A stretch of 42,403 nt of DNA from Spirochaetaceae bacterium (GTDB lineage: Bacteria; Spirochaetota; Spirochaetia; Treponematales; Treponemataceae): the NCBI GenBank assembly GCA_017622135.1, contig JAGARR010000043.1, positions 1-42,403 of the forward strand, given 5' to 3'. This document shows, in pieces, positions 1-7,481 of this stretch. The notes beneath the pieces were generated by a model that worked only from the letters and a program-made list of their open reading frames with translations, had not been told where the DNA came from and ran no database searches. A program made the translations under genes and the position numbers. Numbering within the stretch: the first letter of the stretch is position 1; each line of letters starts with the position of its first letter.

Positions 1-43
1 GTGGGCGGCGTTGTATTGAGGATCGAGTCCTAAATTCTTTCTA
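1..43 (-). repeat. Fragment of the methyltransferase-tail flank repeat
   Basis: These bases align with about 85% identity, allowing small indels, to positions 1503-1546, the stretch just beyond the stop of the second methyltransferase tail copy. Shared blocks include GCGGCGTTG, TGAGGA and CCTAAAT. The coding part of the tail is not present here, so only the downstream flank is repeated. The repeat is cut by the window edge. Confidence 0.6.
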
Positions 44-71
44 GGTTGCACTATTTTTGCTTTTGTCCATA

Positions 72-100
72 TTTAAAATGTGCAGCTGATGCGATATAAT
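72..100 (+). promoter_or_regulatory. Sigma70-type promoter of the small membrane peptide
   Basis: A perfect TATAAT at 95-100 is preceded, with a 17-bp spacer, by TTTAAA at 72-77. Transcription would start near 107 and leave a leader of about 80 bases before the peptide start. Confidence 0.5.
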
Positions 101-148
101 CTATTCATTGGAAATGCCTAAGTTCAGGCGGCGTGCTCCCGAACTCTA

Positions 149-162
149 CCAACGAAAGTTGG
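149..162 (+). promoter_or_regulatory. Leader hairpin with GAAA tetraloop
   Basis: CCAAC (149-153), GAAA loop and GTTGG (158-162) form a 5-bp stem with a GNRA tetraloop, about ten bases before the strong Shine-Dalgarno at 174-181. Structured leaders of this kind are known to restrain translation of type I toxin mRNAs; applying that here is inference. Confidence 0.4.
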
Positions 163-188
163 AATACGAGATTGAAGGAGGCTTGCGA

Positions 189-290
189 ATGACAGCTGAA
201 TTGGTCATTGGATTGGTGACTTGTGTTGCCACCATGATTAACACTGTTTTCGTAGCTCTTTCCTACCTTAAGGGTAAAGACAAAGAGTAA
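189..290 (+). CDS. Small single-pass membrane peptide, holin-like type I toxin candidate
   Basis: This 33-residue peptide starts at the ATG that follows a near-perfect GAAGGAGG ribosome binding site at 174-181. An upstream in-frame start at 108 exists but has no such site. Residues about 4-26 form one hydrophobic helix (ELVIGLVTCV...), and the C-terminus is short and charged (KGKDKE). Size, single helix, charged tail and two 3' hairpins immediately after the stop match the layout of putative holin-like toxins of Firmicutes (Hol_Tox/TxpA/Fst type), but I cannot assign a family by sequence. It lies at the edge of the restriction-modification island. A random short ORF is unlikely given the promoter, leader hairpin, strong ribosome site and terminator. 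Confidence 0.5.
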   Translation: MTAELVIGLVTCVATMINTVFVALSYLKGKDKE

Positions 291-293
291 AAA

Positions 294-379
294 AATAGCC
301 GCCTAGTCCCTCAACTTGTGCGGCTATTGTCAAACAACTGCGGAGACGACCAAACGAGCTTGGGCGTTTCCTCTTTTTT
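294..379 (+). terminator. Double hairpin downstream of the small peptide
   Basis: AATAGCCGC (294-302) pairs perfectly with GCGGCTATT (320-328). A second, weaker stem AAACG/CGTTT (352-356/365-369) is followed by a T-rich run to 379. Tandem 3' hairpins right after the stop are typical of type I toxin transcripts. The second hairpin is the better intrinsic terminator. Confidence 0.55.
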
Positions 380-453
380 ACTATAGCACAAGCACATCCT
401 TTCGTCAAATGCTATTACCACAGGTTTTTGTGCAAACCTAAGGGGTTGTGCTG

Positions 454-520
454 CTTCCCCTCCGTCAACTTCTCGTACAGCTTGAACAACTGTGCCACAC
501 ACTCGATTTCATCACGGCTG
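454..520 (-). repeat. Diverged third copy of the methyltransferase C-terminal coding end
   Basis: Read on the minus strand this encodes SRDEIECVAQLFKLYEKLTEGK (split here: SRDEIECVAQ then LFKLYEKLTEGK). The last 17 residues nearly repeat the C-terminus of the methyltransferase at 2633-5431. A TAA precedes it in frame and there is no start codon, so it is a remnant. It follows the Bro-N gene just as copy 2 follows fic. The SRDEIE segment differs from KMTESE in the resident gene, suggesting it came from a different allele. Confidence 0.7.
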
Positions 521-536
521 TATTAACCATTGCCAT

Positions 537-1400
537 TCAGTCTTCTTCTTTTCCGTGACCATATTCTTGTTTTGTAGAATCTTGCAGTTCAAAGAAATTC
601 CTTGCGTTCAATGGACTAACGACAGTTCTCCCCGTTTTGTCTTCCAATTCCTTTCGGGCAACAGCAGCAACTGCCCCACCTTCCAACGCACATTGAGCAT
701 TCTCTGTCAAATTTTGTGGATTCTTTGCCTTTGTGATGCTTGTTGTAGAAAGCTCTGCAAGCATATTGAGAACCAGCTCCTCATTTGTCATATTATCCCT
801 TAAATTTTCCTTTTTCAATCCTTTGAATTGCTTATATTCCCTTGCCGTTTTACCGGTCCACGTCTGATAAATGATGTCTGTCAATACTGCAAATTGAATG
901 CCATCGTTTATATTGTGTTCTTGCCATTGGTCAGTCAAATCTTTTCGAATTTCAATAGATTTAAGTCGCTGATTTATCCAATTATCTGAATATCCTAGTT
1001 TCTTATAGTCTTGCAAGGCTTGGTGTACGGAAAGTTCAGGGTCTTGAATTTGGTCTAGACGCTCCGCCCCAACTTTTGCAAGCCACTGCTTAAATGGCTC
1101 AGCCTTTTTTGATGGAATTGCCTGTATTATTCTAAAAAGCCCTCGCACTGTACTTGCTTGTATTTCCCTGCTTTTCCCATCCTTCCCCAGCATTCGAATG
1201 GGGGTACAAATTGTACCCCAGTTGGAATTCAACTCTTCATCCCTAGAACGCATTTTTTTGATATATTGTTTGGGATCCTTGCTGTCGGTAAGGATTTCTA
1301 CTACATCAACAACTGAAAAATACCATTCTTCTTGTTCTTCATCCCAAATGGAACGAACCAATTTGTCTTCAAAAAGTTTAATCGCATTTTGCTTTGCCAC
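537..1400 (-). CDS. Bro-N domain / phage antirepressor-like protein
   Basis: A 287-residue protein beginning AKQNAIKLFEDK with a WDEEQEEWYFSVVDVV core, the hallmark of the Bro-N domain seen in phage antirepressors and in accessory genes beside restriction systems. Bro-N binds DNA; the target here is unknown. The C-terminal half (KLGYSDNWINQRLKSIEIRK onward) resembles the domain found in stand-alone Bro-N proteins of anaerobes. I place the start at the GTG at 1400, seven bases after AAGGAGG; the ATG at 1406 sits one base from that site. It follows fic and the second methyltransferase tail on the same strand, about 130 bp beyond the tail, and is AT-richer than the housekeeping genes, which suggests acquisition. 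Confidence 0.75.
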   Translation of the reverse strand: MAKQNAIKLFEDKLVRSIWDEEQEEWYFSVVDVVEILTDSKDPKQYIKKMRSRDEELNSNWGTICTPIRMLGKDGKSREIQASTVRGLFRIIQAIPSKKAEPFKQWLAKVGAERLDQIQDPELSVHQALQDYKKLGYSDNWINQRLKSIEIRKDLTDQWQEHNINDGIQFAVLTDIIYQTWTGKTAREYKQFKGLKKENLRDNMTNEELVLNMLAELSTTSITKAKNPQNLTENAQCALEGGAVAAVARKELEDKTGRTVVSPLNARNFFELQDSTKQEYGHGKEED

Positions 1401-1502
1401 GTACATTCCTCCTTATTTTTGCCCAGCTTCTGCACCCTCTTGGAAGCTGCGTTGCGGGAAACGGAATCTCTGAAAAAGAACACAGGTTTTCGCTTTGTTT
1501 TT

Positions 1503-1635
1503 GTGCGCGGCGTTGGTACTGAGGAGCGTGTCCCTAAATCCTTTCTCCTGTCAATTTCTCATACAGCTTGAACAGCTCCGCCACACACTCTGATTCTGTC
1601 ATTTTGATGCTGAATCCGTAGGCAGACATTACCGC
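1503..1635 (-). repeat. Second copy of the methyltransferase 3' end plus downstream flank
   Basis: Positions 1534-1635 are nearly identical to 2633-2731, the last ~100 bp of the methyltransferase gene, except for the last few codons. Positions 1503-1546, past the stop, recur at 1-43. Homology begins inside the last codons of fic, so fic's stop codon lies inside the repeat. Confidence 0.85.
1534..1629 (-). CDS. 31-residue mini-ORF, detached methyltransferase C-terminus
   Basis: The reading frame MSAYGFSIKMTESE... ...LFKLYEKLTGERI has its own ATG and stops at TAG (1536-1534). Its ATG shares one base with the fic stop in a TAATG arrangement, exactly parallel to the TGATG joint between the methyltransferase and fic. 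Translation by reinitiation is therefore possible. The sequence equals the last 29 or so residues of the methyltransferase with a few changes at the very end. It may simply be a duplication scar; the intact frame and coupled start are what argue for listing it. Confidence 0.4.
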   Translation of the reverse strand: MSAYGFSIKMTESECVAELFKLYEKLTGERI

Positions 1636-2633
1636 ACATCTTTCTTCACAAGCTCCCAGTGCCCAGTCTTATTGCTGCCGACTCGTTGAACTAGACCTTT
1701 TTCCTGCAAAACTGTCATGTCGCGTTCTATAGTCTTGCGGCTTACGCCAAGTTTTTCTGCCAAATCATTTGAATTTAATGCGACATTTGTTGCGACATTT
1801 AATGCGACATTTTCGTTCAGAAGTTGGAGTATCTTCTGTTGCCGTTCTGTCAAAGAAGTATCGGTTTTTGAAAGTTCGCTTCCCTGATGGCTTTTGAGCG
1901 TTTCAAGGATTTTTTCCAGCATGAACTCTATAAACGAACTACACTGAGCGTCTTCTGTGCTTTTATTGATTGCGTTGTAATAATCTTGCTGGTGAGCATA
2001 CACGATATTTTCCACCGGAAGCTGCAAAAAAAGCGGATGAAGTTTTCCCAAAATAAGCGACTGCCAGAGCCGTCCTATTCTGCCGTTACCGTCTTCAAAA
2101 GGATGAATAAAGTCAAACTCATAGTGGAACACACAGGATTTTATTAACAGATGGTCGTCCGCTGCTTGAAGCCATTCAAACAAATCAGAAATCAAAAACT
2201 GTACACGCTCTGCAGGTGGAGCAAGATGAATACACTGGCTTCCTTCAAACACTCCTACCCCGCCAGAACGGAATTTTCCTGCATTGTCTACAAGTGCATT
2301 CATCATAGCACCGTGGGCCTTGAGCAAATCTTTATAGTCAAAGGGATTAAGTGAACTTATCATGTCATAAGCTGCAATTGCGTTTTTGACTTCCTGAATG
2401 TCACGGGGAGGAGCAACAACATGCTTTCCGTCAATAATGTCGCTAACTTGAGATTCAGTCAGTTTATTACCTTCGATTGCAAGGGAAGAATGAATTGTTT
2501 TGATACGATTGGTTTTTTGAAGATGAAGGGCATCTTCCATTTCAAGGCGGATTGCATAGGGTTCAACCTGTGCTGAAATATCTGCAACCAGCGTAATGAT
2601 TTTTGATGTAATCGTAAACGGCGGTGTGTACAT
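1629..2633 (-). CDS. Fic family protein (class II, adenylyltransferase) with C-terminal winged helix
   Basis: A 334-residue Fic protein. The catalytic loop HPFEDGNGRIGR is intact (His at about 177), predicting transfer of AMP to a protein hydroxyl. An N-terminal inhibitory motif SLAIEGN near residue 50 marks it as a class II, self-inhibited Fic. Residues about 270-334 form a DeoR-like winged helix (LAEKLGVSRKTIERD), suggesting autoregulation or DNA association. The ATG at 2633 overlaps the methyltransferase stop by one base (TGATG); a GTG one codon earlier is an alternative. Translational coupling to the restriction enzyme is clear. Its protein target cannot be told from sequence. A short in-frame 12-bp repeat lies in the linker before the winged helix. 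Confidence 0.93.
   Translation of the reverse strand: MYTPPFTITSKIITLVADISAQVEPYAIRLEMEDALHLQKTNRIKTIHSSLAIEGNKLTESQVSDIIDGKHVVAPPRDIQEVKNAIAAYDMISSLNPFDYKDLLKAHGAMMNALVDNAGKFRSGGVGVFEGSQCIHLAPPAERVQFLISDLFEWLQAADDHLLIKSCVFHYEFDFIHPFEDGNGRIGRLWQSLILGKLHPLFLQLPVENIVYAHQQDYYNAINKSTEDAQCSSFIEFMLEKILETLKSHQGSELSKTDTSLTERQQKILQLLNENVALNVATNVALNSNDLAEKLGVSRKTIERDMTVLQEKGLVQRVGSNKTGHWELVKKDVR
1773..1811 (-). repeat. 12-bp in-frame tandem repeat inside fic
   Basis: Units ATTTAATGCGAC, ATTTGTTGCGAC and ATTTAATGCGAC plus a partial unit encode NVALNVATNVALN in the linker between the Fic and winged-helix domains. Each unit is four codons, so copy number changes keep the frame. Confidence 0.8.
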
Positions 2634-5431
2634 CACTTCCCCTCCGCCAACTTCTCATACAGCTTGAACAGCTGTGCCACACACTCTGATTCTGTCATTT
2701 TGATGCTGAATCCGTAGGCTTGCATCACTGCCTTGTCGTTGGCTTGATGGGCCTTGCGGAGTTCCGGCGGCATGGTCAGTTCGTCATACAGGTCAGCAAG
2801 GCTTGCCTCTGGATATTTTGCCCGTGCGTCCAGAATCCCTTGGGCAGTTTGCTCGATTCTTGCTTTTTGTGCTTCCGTTGGATTGCACCACGGGAAGTTG
2901 TTGTACACGATGGTGTTTGAGTAGCTGTAATCACTCTTTAATCGTCCACAAACGGCTCTCATCCATGCCATGTGGATGTTTGATGTAAGAACGCCAAAAT
3001 GAAAAAGTGTTGCATTCGGCATTTGAAAGAGTTTATTTCCTGCAATAATATTAGCAGTAAGATATTCAATAGGAATATATCTTCTTCGTTCTGATGAAAC
3101 AACGGGAATTGCGACATAGTTTGTTTTGCAATCTTTGATTTCATCAAACAAAGTAGGCGTTTCTGCTTTTTGTCTTGTTGCAGCTTTAGTACTTTTCGCT
3201 CGAAAGTCTCGTACTGCTTCAATGCGCTCTATGAGGATGGGGCATTTCTTTAATTCGGAAGGATTTGTATCTACAAGCCAAAAACACCAACGGGGTTTTC
3301 GTTCGATGAAATCTTTTCCCATCATAAACGGTCTAAGGAATTTTTCTCCTTGTGGTTCTTTTTTGATATACTCTTCTTTTTCATCAACCGAAAGAATGAG
3401 ATTTCCATCATCTGTAGGCTGACTACCTCTTAACATTTCAGGCACATCACAAATCGGCTTCGATTTTTTTTCAATAAAAATAGTTGGTGCATCAAGCAGA
3501 TAACCGTTGATGTTCTTTGCTTCAATAAATTGTGACTCATTAAGAAAAATTTTCTTTGCAGATTGTGTCTTGTCAAAGCAGCTAAACCCAATAATTACAC
3601 AATGCACATGGGCTTTCATATTCGCTTCGCTATCCCATCTGAAGGTTCGCCACGCAAAATCAAAATGCATTCCGAATTTTTCAAACATGGGCCTCCAGAT
3701 TGCAGCAACCTGTTCGCCCTGAGTTATTGAATTGGTCGAAACGAGTGCAGCCTGTATATTTGTCCCCTGCATCATCTGGGCAGCTTTATAATACCAGCCT
3801 GCAACATAATCAATATTCTTACCAAAGCCTTTCATTACAGATTCAAGGTCGTCTTTTTGTTCTTTTGACTGGTAAGCATATCCCACAAAGGGAGGATTTC
3901 CCAAAATGTAATGCAGCTCATTCTTCGGAACAACGCTTTCCCAATCAATGCGCAGGGCGTTTCCCTCCACGATGTTGGCATAGGATTTCAGGGGCAAAAA
4001 ATTGAGGTCCTTGTCGAGGAGCTTTGCGGTTTCCTTCAGCATCTGGCTTTCTGCAATCCACAGGGCGGTTTTTGCCACAACTGCGGCAAAATCATTTATT
4101 TCTATGCCGTAGAATTGCTGGATGGACACCTGGATCAAATCATCGTCATTGTAGGCAAGGGGAAGCTCTCCCTCTCCTATGTTCAGCTCTGCCTTGATGC
4201 ATTCATTTCCCAACCTGCGGAGGCTGAGATAGGTTTCTGTCAAAAAGTTTCCTGAGCCACAGGCGGGGTCAAGGAATTTGAGGGTGCCAAGCCTTTTGTG
4301 GAACTCCTTGATTTTGCTTATGCGAGTGGTGGTTGTTTTGATTTGCGTCAGCTCCTCAAACTCCTTCCATAGCTCGTCCATAAACAGCGGGTCTATGACC
4401 TTGTGGATGTTCTCGATGCTGGTGTAGTGCATTCCGCCGGAGCGTCTGGTCTCCGGGTTCAGGGTGGACTCAAAGATTGCGCCGAAGATGGTGGGGCTGA
4501 TCTCGCTCCAGTCAAACTCGCTGGAGGCGTGGCGTACCAAAAGCTCCTTGATTTCTTCGGTCAGCTGGGGGATGGTCCTGTCCGACTCGGTAAAAAGCCC
4601 GCCGTTCACGTAGGGAAAGGCAGCAAGGCCTTCTTCCAGATATTCATCCCGCTCATCCTCTTTTTGGTCCAGAACCAGAAACAGGTCCAGCAAGGCTCGC
4701 CGCAGATTTTTGGCTTCCTGCTGTTTGAGGTAGTCTCCAAACATGGATTTGTGCCCAAATATTTCTGCATCCTCGGCATACAGGCAGAACACAATGCGCA
4801 CACAGAGCATATTGAGGCTTTTGAGGGTGGCAGGACTGGGATTGTCTGCATCTTTGTATTGATTCAGGATGGCATCATAGATTTCTCCAATGATGTCTCC
4901 TGCCTTCTTGGAGATTTCAAGCTCCTTTTTGAGATGAACATTGCCTGGGTCAGTTAAAAAAGAAAGCCGATAGTATTCCTTCTCAAGATTTTCCAGGAGG
5001 ATTTCTTCTGGCTCCCCATTGGGATTTTCCATGTCGTACACCAGAAATGACTTGAAGTTACAGGTGACTACCCAGCGGGGATGTTGTGACAGGGGCAGTC
5101 CTGCAATATATTTCCGTGCCTGCTGGAAGGGATTCAGGAGTGAGCCGTCAGATTGCTTGATGGGGGAACGCAAGTCTTTGTCCTGACTTTTTTGCTCTAT
5201 CATCACCTTGGTGGAGGGAATGTATATGTCTATGAAGTTTGTAATGGTTTTATCGGTGAACTGCTCTTTTATTTGATTCTCAAAGTAAACAAAATTGGCG
5301 AAGTCCTGCACTCCGTAGACGTTGCAAAGGAGATCCAGCCAAAACTTCTGGCTCTCTCCCTTTTCGTATCCTTTGCCCTGCCAATCTTGGCTGAACCTCT
5401 TTGCGGCCCGCTGCTGTTCTGTCTGTGTCAT
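2633..5431 (-). CDS. MmeI-like (type IIL) restriction-modification DNA methyltransferase
   Basis: A 932-residue protein, the size of single-chain MmeI-type enzymes. Near the N-terminus D68...E79-Q-K81 (FIDIYIPSTKVMIEQK) fits the D-Xn-E-X-K nuclease site, so cleavage activity is plausible. Motif I DPACGSGNF at about 388-396 binds S-adenosylmethionine and NPPF at 512-515 is the adenine N6-methylation motif IV. The second half should carry the target recognition domain. One polypeptide would thus recognise, methylate and cut DNA. It starts at ATG 5431, six bases after an extended -10, with no ribosome site. It heads a coupled unit with fic. Its 3' end is the source of the tail repeats downstream. 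The exact subfamily is inferred; the methyltransferase call is firm. Confidence 0.9.
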   Translation of the reverse strand: MTQTEQQRAAKRFSQDWQGKGYEKGESQKFWLDLLCNVYGVQDFANFVYFENQIKEQFTDKTITNFIDIYIPSTKVMIEQKSQDKDLRSPIKQSDGSLLNPFQQARKYIAGLPLSQHPRWVVTCNFKSFLVYDMENPNGEPEEILLENLEKEYYRLSFLTDPGNVHLKKELEISKKAGDIIGEIYDAILNQYKDADNPSPATLKSLNMLCVRIVFCLYAEDAEIFGHKSMFGDYLKQQEAKNLRRALLDLFLVLDQKEDERDEYLEEGLAAFPYVNGGLFTESDRTIPQLTEEIKELLVRHASSEFDWSEISPTIFGAIFESTLNPETRRSGGMHYTSIENIHKVIDPLFMDELWKEFEELTQIKTTTTRISKIKEFHKRLGTLKFLDPACGSGNFLTETYLSLRRLGNECIKAELNIGEGELPLAYNDDDLIQVSIQQFYGIEINDFAAVVAKTALWIAESQMLKETAKLLDKDLNFLPLKSYANIVEGNALRIDWESVVPKNELHYILGNPPFVGYAYQSKEQKDDLESVMKGFGKNIDYVAGWYYKAAQMMQGTNIQAALVSTNSITQGEQVAAIWRPMFEKFGMHFDFAWRTFRWDSEANMKAHVHCVIIGFSCFDKTQSAKKIFLNESQFIEAKNINGYLLDAPTIFIEKKSKPICDVPEMLRGSQPTDDGNLILSVDEKEEYIKKEPQGEKFLRPFMMGKDFIERKPRWCFWLVDTNPSELKKCPILIERIEAVRDFRAKSTKAATRQKAETPTLFDEIKDCKTNYVAIPVVSSERRRYIPIEYLTANIIAGNKLFQMPNATLFHFGVLTSNIHMAWMRAVCGRLKSDYSYSNTIVYNNFPWCNPTEAQKARIEQTAQGILDARAKYPEASLADLYDELTMPPELRKAHQANDKAVMQAYGFSIKMTESECVAQLFKLYEKLAEGK

Positions 5432-5437
5432 GGGAAA

Positions 5438-5465
5438 AGTATAGCATGGGTGCCCTGAATGTAAA
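5438..5465 (-). promoter_or_regulatory. Extended -10 promoter giving a leaderless methyltransferase mRNA
   Basis: On the minus strand TTTACA, a 16-bp spacer and TGCTATACT (extended -10) end six bases before the ATG at 5431. The predicted start site falls on or within two bases of the ATG and no Shine-Dalgarno is present. Confidence 0.6.
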
Positions 5466-5532
5466 AGTGGTGAAGGTGTCAGTAGGCCCTGCTGGAATCC
5501 TCTACAAAACTGTTAAGTCTAGTCTTCATAAA

Positions 5533-5562
5533 AAAAGGGAGAAGCCCCTGCTTCTCCCTTTT
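5533..5562 (-). terminator. Terminator of the ABC importer operon
   Basis: AAAAGGGAGAAG (5533-5544) pairs over 12 bases with CTTCTCCCTTTT (5551-5562) around a 6-base loop. On the minus strand it ends in a run of seven T. It lies right after the ATPase stop and separates the importer from the restriction island. Confidence 0.85.
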
Positions 5563-5567
5563 CTATC

Positions 5568-6362
5568 TTAGCTCAGCAGCATCCTGTCGTTGGCAAGGTC
5601 ATCTCCGCTGACGGTGTGGAATTTCTCCAGCAGGTCGGAGACTTGAAGGTTCTTCTTCTCCTCCCCAGACACGTCGTAGACAATGTTTCCCTCCAGCATC
5701 ATGATGAGGCGGTTGCCGTAGTGGATGGCGTTCCTCATGTTGTGGGTCACCATGAAGGCGGTGAGCTTGTCCCGGCCGATAATCTCGTCCGTCAGCTCCA
5801 GCACCTTGGCGGCGGTCTTGGGATCCAAGGCGGCGGTGTGCTCGTCCAGCAGCAGCAGGCGGGGCTTCTGGAGGGTGGCCATCAGCAGGGTCAGGGCCTG
5901 CCGCTGTCCGCCGGAAAGGAGTCCCACCTTGGAGTCCATGCGGTTTTCCAAGCCCAGGTCAAGGTGGGCCAGCAGATCCTTGTAAATCTTTGTTTCACTG
6001 TGGGTTACTCCCCACTTTAGGCCACGCTTCTTGCCCCGGCGGTAGGCCAGGGCAAGGTTCTCCGCAATGCTCATGTTGGCGGCAGTTCCCATCATGGGGT
6101 CCTGAAACACACGGCCCAGGAACCTGGCCCGGTTGTGCTCCTTCCAGGTGGTGACATCGATGTTGTCCAGCAGGATGGAGCCGCTATCCGGGATATGGAC
6201 ACCGGCAATCAGGTTCAGCAGGGTTGACTTTCCCGCCCCGTTGCCACCAATGACGGAAACAAAGTCCCCCTCCTTCAGCTCCAAGCTGATGTCCTGCAAC
6301 GCCTTCTTTTCGGTGATGGTTCCCGGATTGAAGGTCTTTGATACATGGGTCAATGTCAGCAT
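5568..6362 (-). CDS. ABC transporter ATP-binding protein (TrpZ-like)
   Basis: A 264-residue ABC ATPase energising import by the neighbouring permease. Walker A GGNGAGKST lies near residue 40, the signature LSGGQRQAL near 150 and Walker B LLLLDEHTALD-type sequence (LLLLDEHTAALDP) just after. The DEHT in Walker B, in place of the usual DEPT, is characteristic of ATPases that partner PF04392-type binding proteins. Its start overlaps the permease stop by seven bases, so the two are coupled. Family members in streptococci and treponemes are linked to tryptophan or tyrosine uptake; the substrate here is inferred from that only. Confidence 0.9.
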   Translation of the reverse strand: MLTLTHVSKTFNPGTITEKKALQDISLELKEGDFVSVIGGNGAGKSTLLNLIAGVHIPDSGSILLDNIDVTTWKEHNRARFLGRVFQDPMMGTAANMSIAENLALAYRRGKKRGLKWGVTHSETKIYKDLLAHLDLGLENRMDSKVGLLSGGQRQALTLLMATLQKPRLLLLDEHTAALDPKTAAKVLELTDEIIGRDKLTAFMVTHNMRNAIHYGNRLIMMLEGNIVYDVSGEEKKNLQVSDLLEKFHTVSGDDLANDRMLLS

Positions 6363-7273
6363 GTCTGGCCTCCCTGGGGCTGAGGTACAGCCTTTGTTTT
6401 CTTGAACTTCTTCTTCAATACGGGCAGGGCCAGTGCCAATGCCACGATGATTGCGGTCAGCAGCTTTAAGTCGGTGGACTTCAAGCCCAGCTGCAAGACT
6501 ACGGCAATGATGATGCGGTAGATGATGGAGCCAAGGACAACCGCCAGAAGCTGGTACCAGAAGGAGAACCGCTTGCCAAATATCACCTCACCGATGATGA
6601 TGGAGGCCAGACCGATGACGATGGTTCCCGTCCCCATTCCCACGTCGCCGTAGCCCTGGCTCTGGGCAACCATGGCACCGGAGAGGGCCACCAGTGCGTT
6701 TGAAATCATCAGTCCAATAATCTTCATATTATCTGTGTTCACGCCCTGGGCACGAACCATGCGCTCATTGTTTCCCGTGGCCCGGATGACGCTTCCCAGC
6801 TCCGTACCGAAGAACCAATACAGCACCAGGATGATGACAGCGGAGAACACTAGCCCACTGAGGAGGGAGCTGAGGGTGCGGTCAATGCCGAAGGCGACCT
6901 CCAGCTGGGACATAAGAGTGTCCACACCCAGCAGGGGCGTGTTGGCCTGTCCCATCACCCGGATATTGATAGAATACAGCGCAATCATGGTGAGGATGCC
7001 AGCAAGGATGCCGGGAATCTCCAGCTTGGTGTGGAGCAGTCCAGTAACAATACCGGAAATGCCTCCTGCTAAAAAGGCCACCAGAAGGGAGAGGAGGGGA
7101 TTCCAGCCGTTGACTAGAAGCACCGCCGAGACGGCGCCACCCAAGGCAAAGCTTCCGTCAACAGTCAAGTCCGCAAAATCCAGCACCTTGAAGGTGATGT
7201 ACAGTCCCAAAGCCATGATTCCCCACAGGACACCCTGGGAGGCGGCACCCTGCACGGCAAGTAAGATACCCAT
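6356..7273 (-). CDS. ABC transporter permease (TrpY-like, branched-chain-type fold)
   Basis: A 305-residue membrane protein with about eight to nine hydrophobic segments and the signature LDFADLTVDGSFALGGAV typical of permeases that work with PF04392 binding proteins. The cytoplasmic coupling loop (GTELGSVIRATGNNERMVRAQGVN) matches the family of inner-membrane translocators including LivH. ATG 7273 follows AAGGAA at a good distance. It lies 208 bp after the binding-protein gene, with a strong hairpin between, and overlaps the ATPase gene. Probable substrate is an aromatic amino acid, by family analogy. Confidence 0.9.
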   Translation of the reverse strand: MGILLAVQGAASQGVLWGIMALGLYITFKVLDFADLTVDGSFALGGAVSAVLLVNGWNPLLSLLVAFLAGGISGIVTGLLHTKLEIPGILAGILTMIALYSINIRVMGQANTPLLGVDTLMSQLEVAFGIDRTLSSLLSGLVFSAVIILVLYWFFGTELGSVIRATGNNERMVRAQGVNTDNMKIIGLMISNALVALSGAMVAQSQGYGDVGMGTGTIVIGLASIIIGEVIFGKRFSFWYQLLAVVLGSIIYRIIIAVVLQLGLKSTDLKLLTAIIVALALALPVLKKKFKKTKAVPQPQGGQTC

Positions 7274-7400
7274 GCGTTATTCCTTATTGATATATGATTT
7301 GTCGTCATTCCACCCTGTAGGTCGGAGATGAAAAAACTGGCTACGATTCTATCAAATTTTGGTGATAATGTCATCGGTGGCAACGGCTGATGAAATAAAA

Positions 7401-7460
7401 AAGCCCAAACCCTTTGTACGACATCCGATGAATGGAGTCTCGACAGTCGGGCTTGGGCCT
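7401..7460 (-). terminator. Hairpin between binding-protein and permease genes
   Basis: AAGCCCAAACCC (7401-7412) and GGGCTTGGGCCT (7449-7460) form a 12-bp stem with two G-U pairs on the minus strand, with a loop of 36 bases and a T6 run after it. It lies within 25 bp of the binding-protein stop. Partial read-through would give more binding protein than permease and ATPase. Confidence 0.75.
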
Positions 7461-7481
7461 GATGCTATCCTCTGGGAGGAT

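Noticed and set aside
311..502. 63-codon minus-strand frame
   Set aside because: It runs through the third methyltransferase tail in the wrong frame and through the toxin 3' hairpins; the homology lies in another frame.
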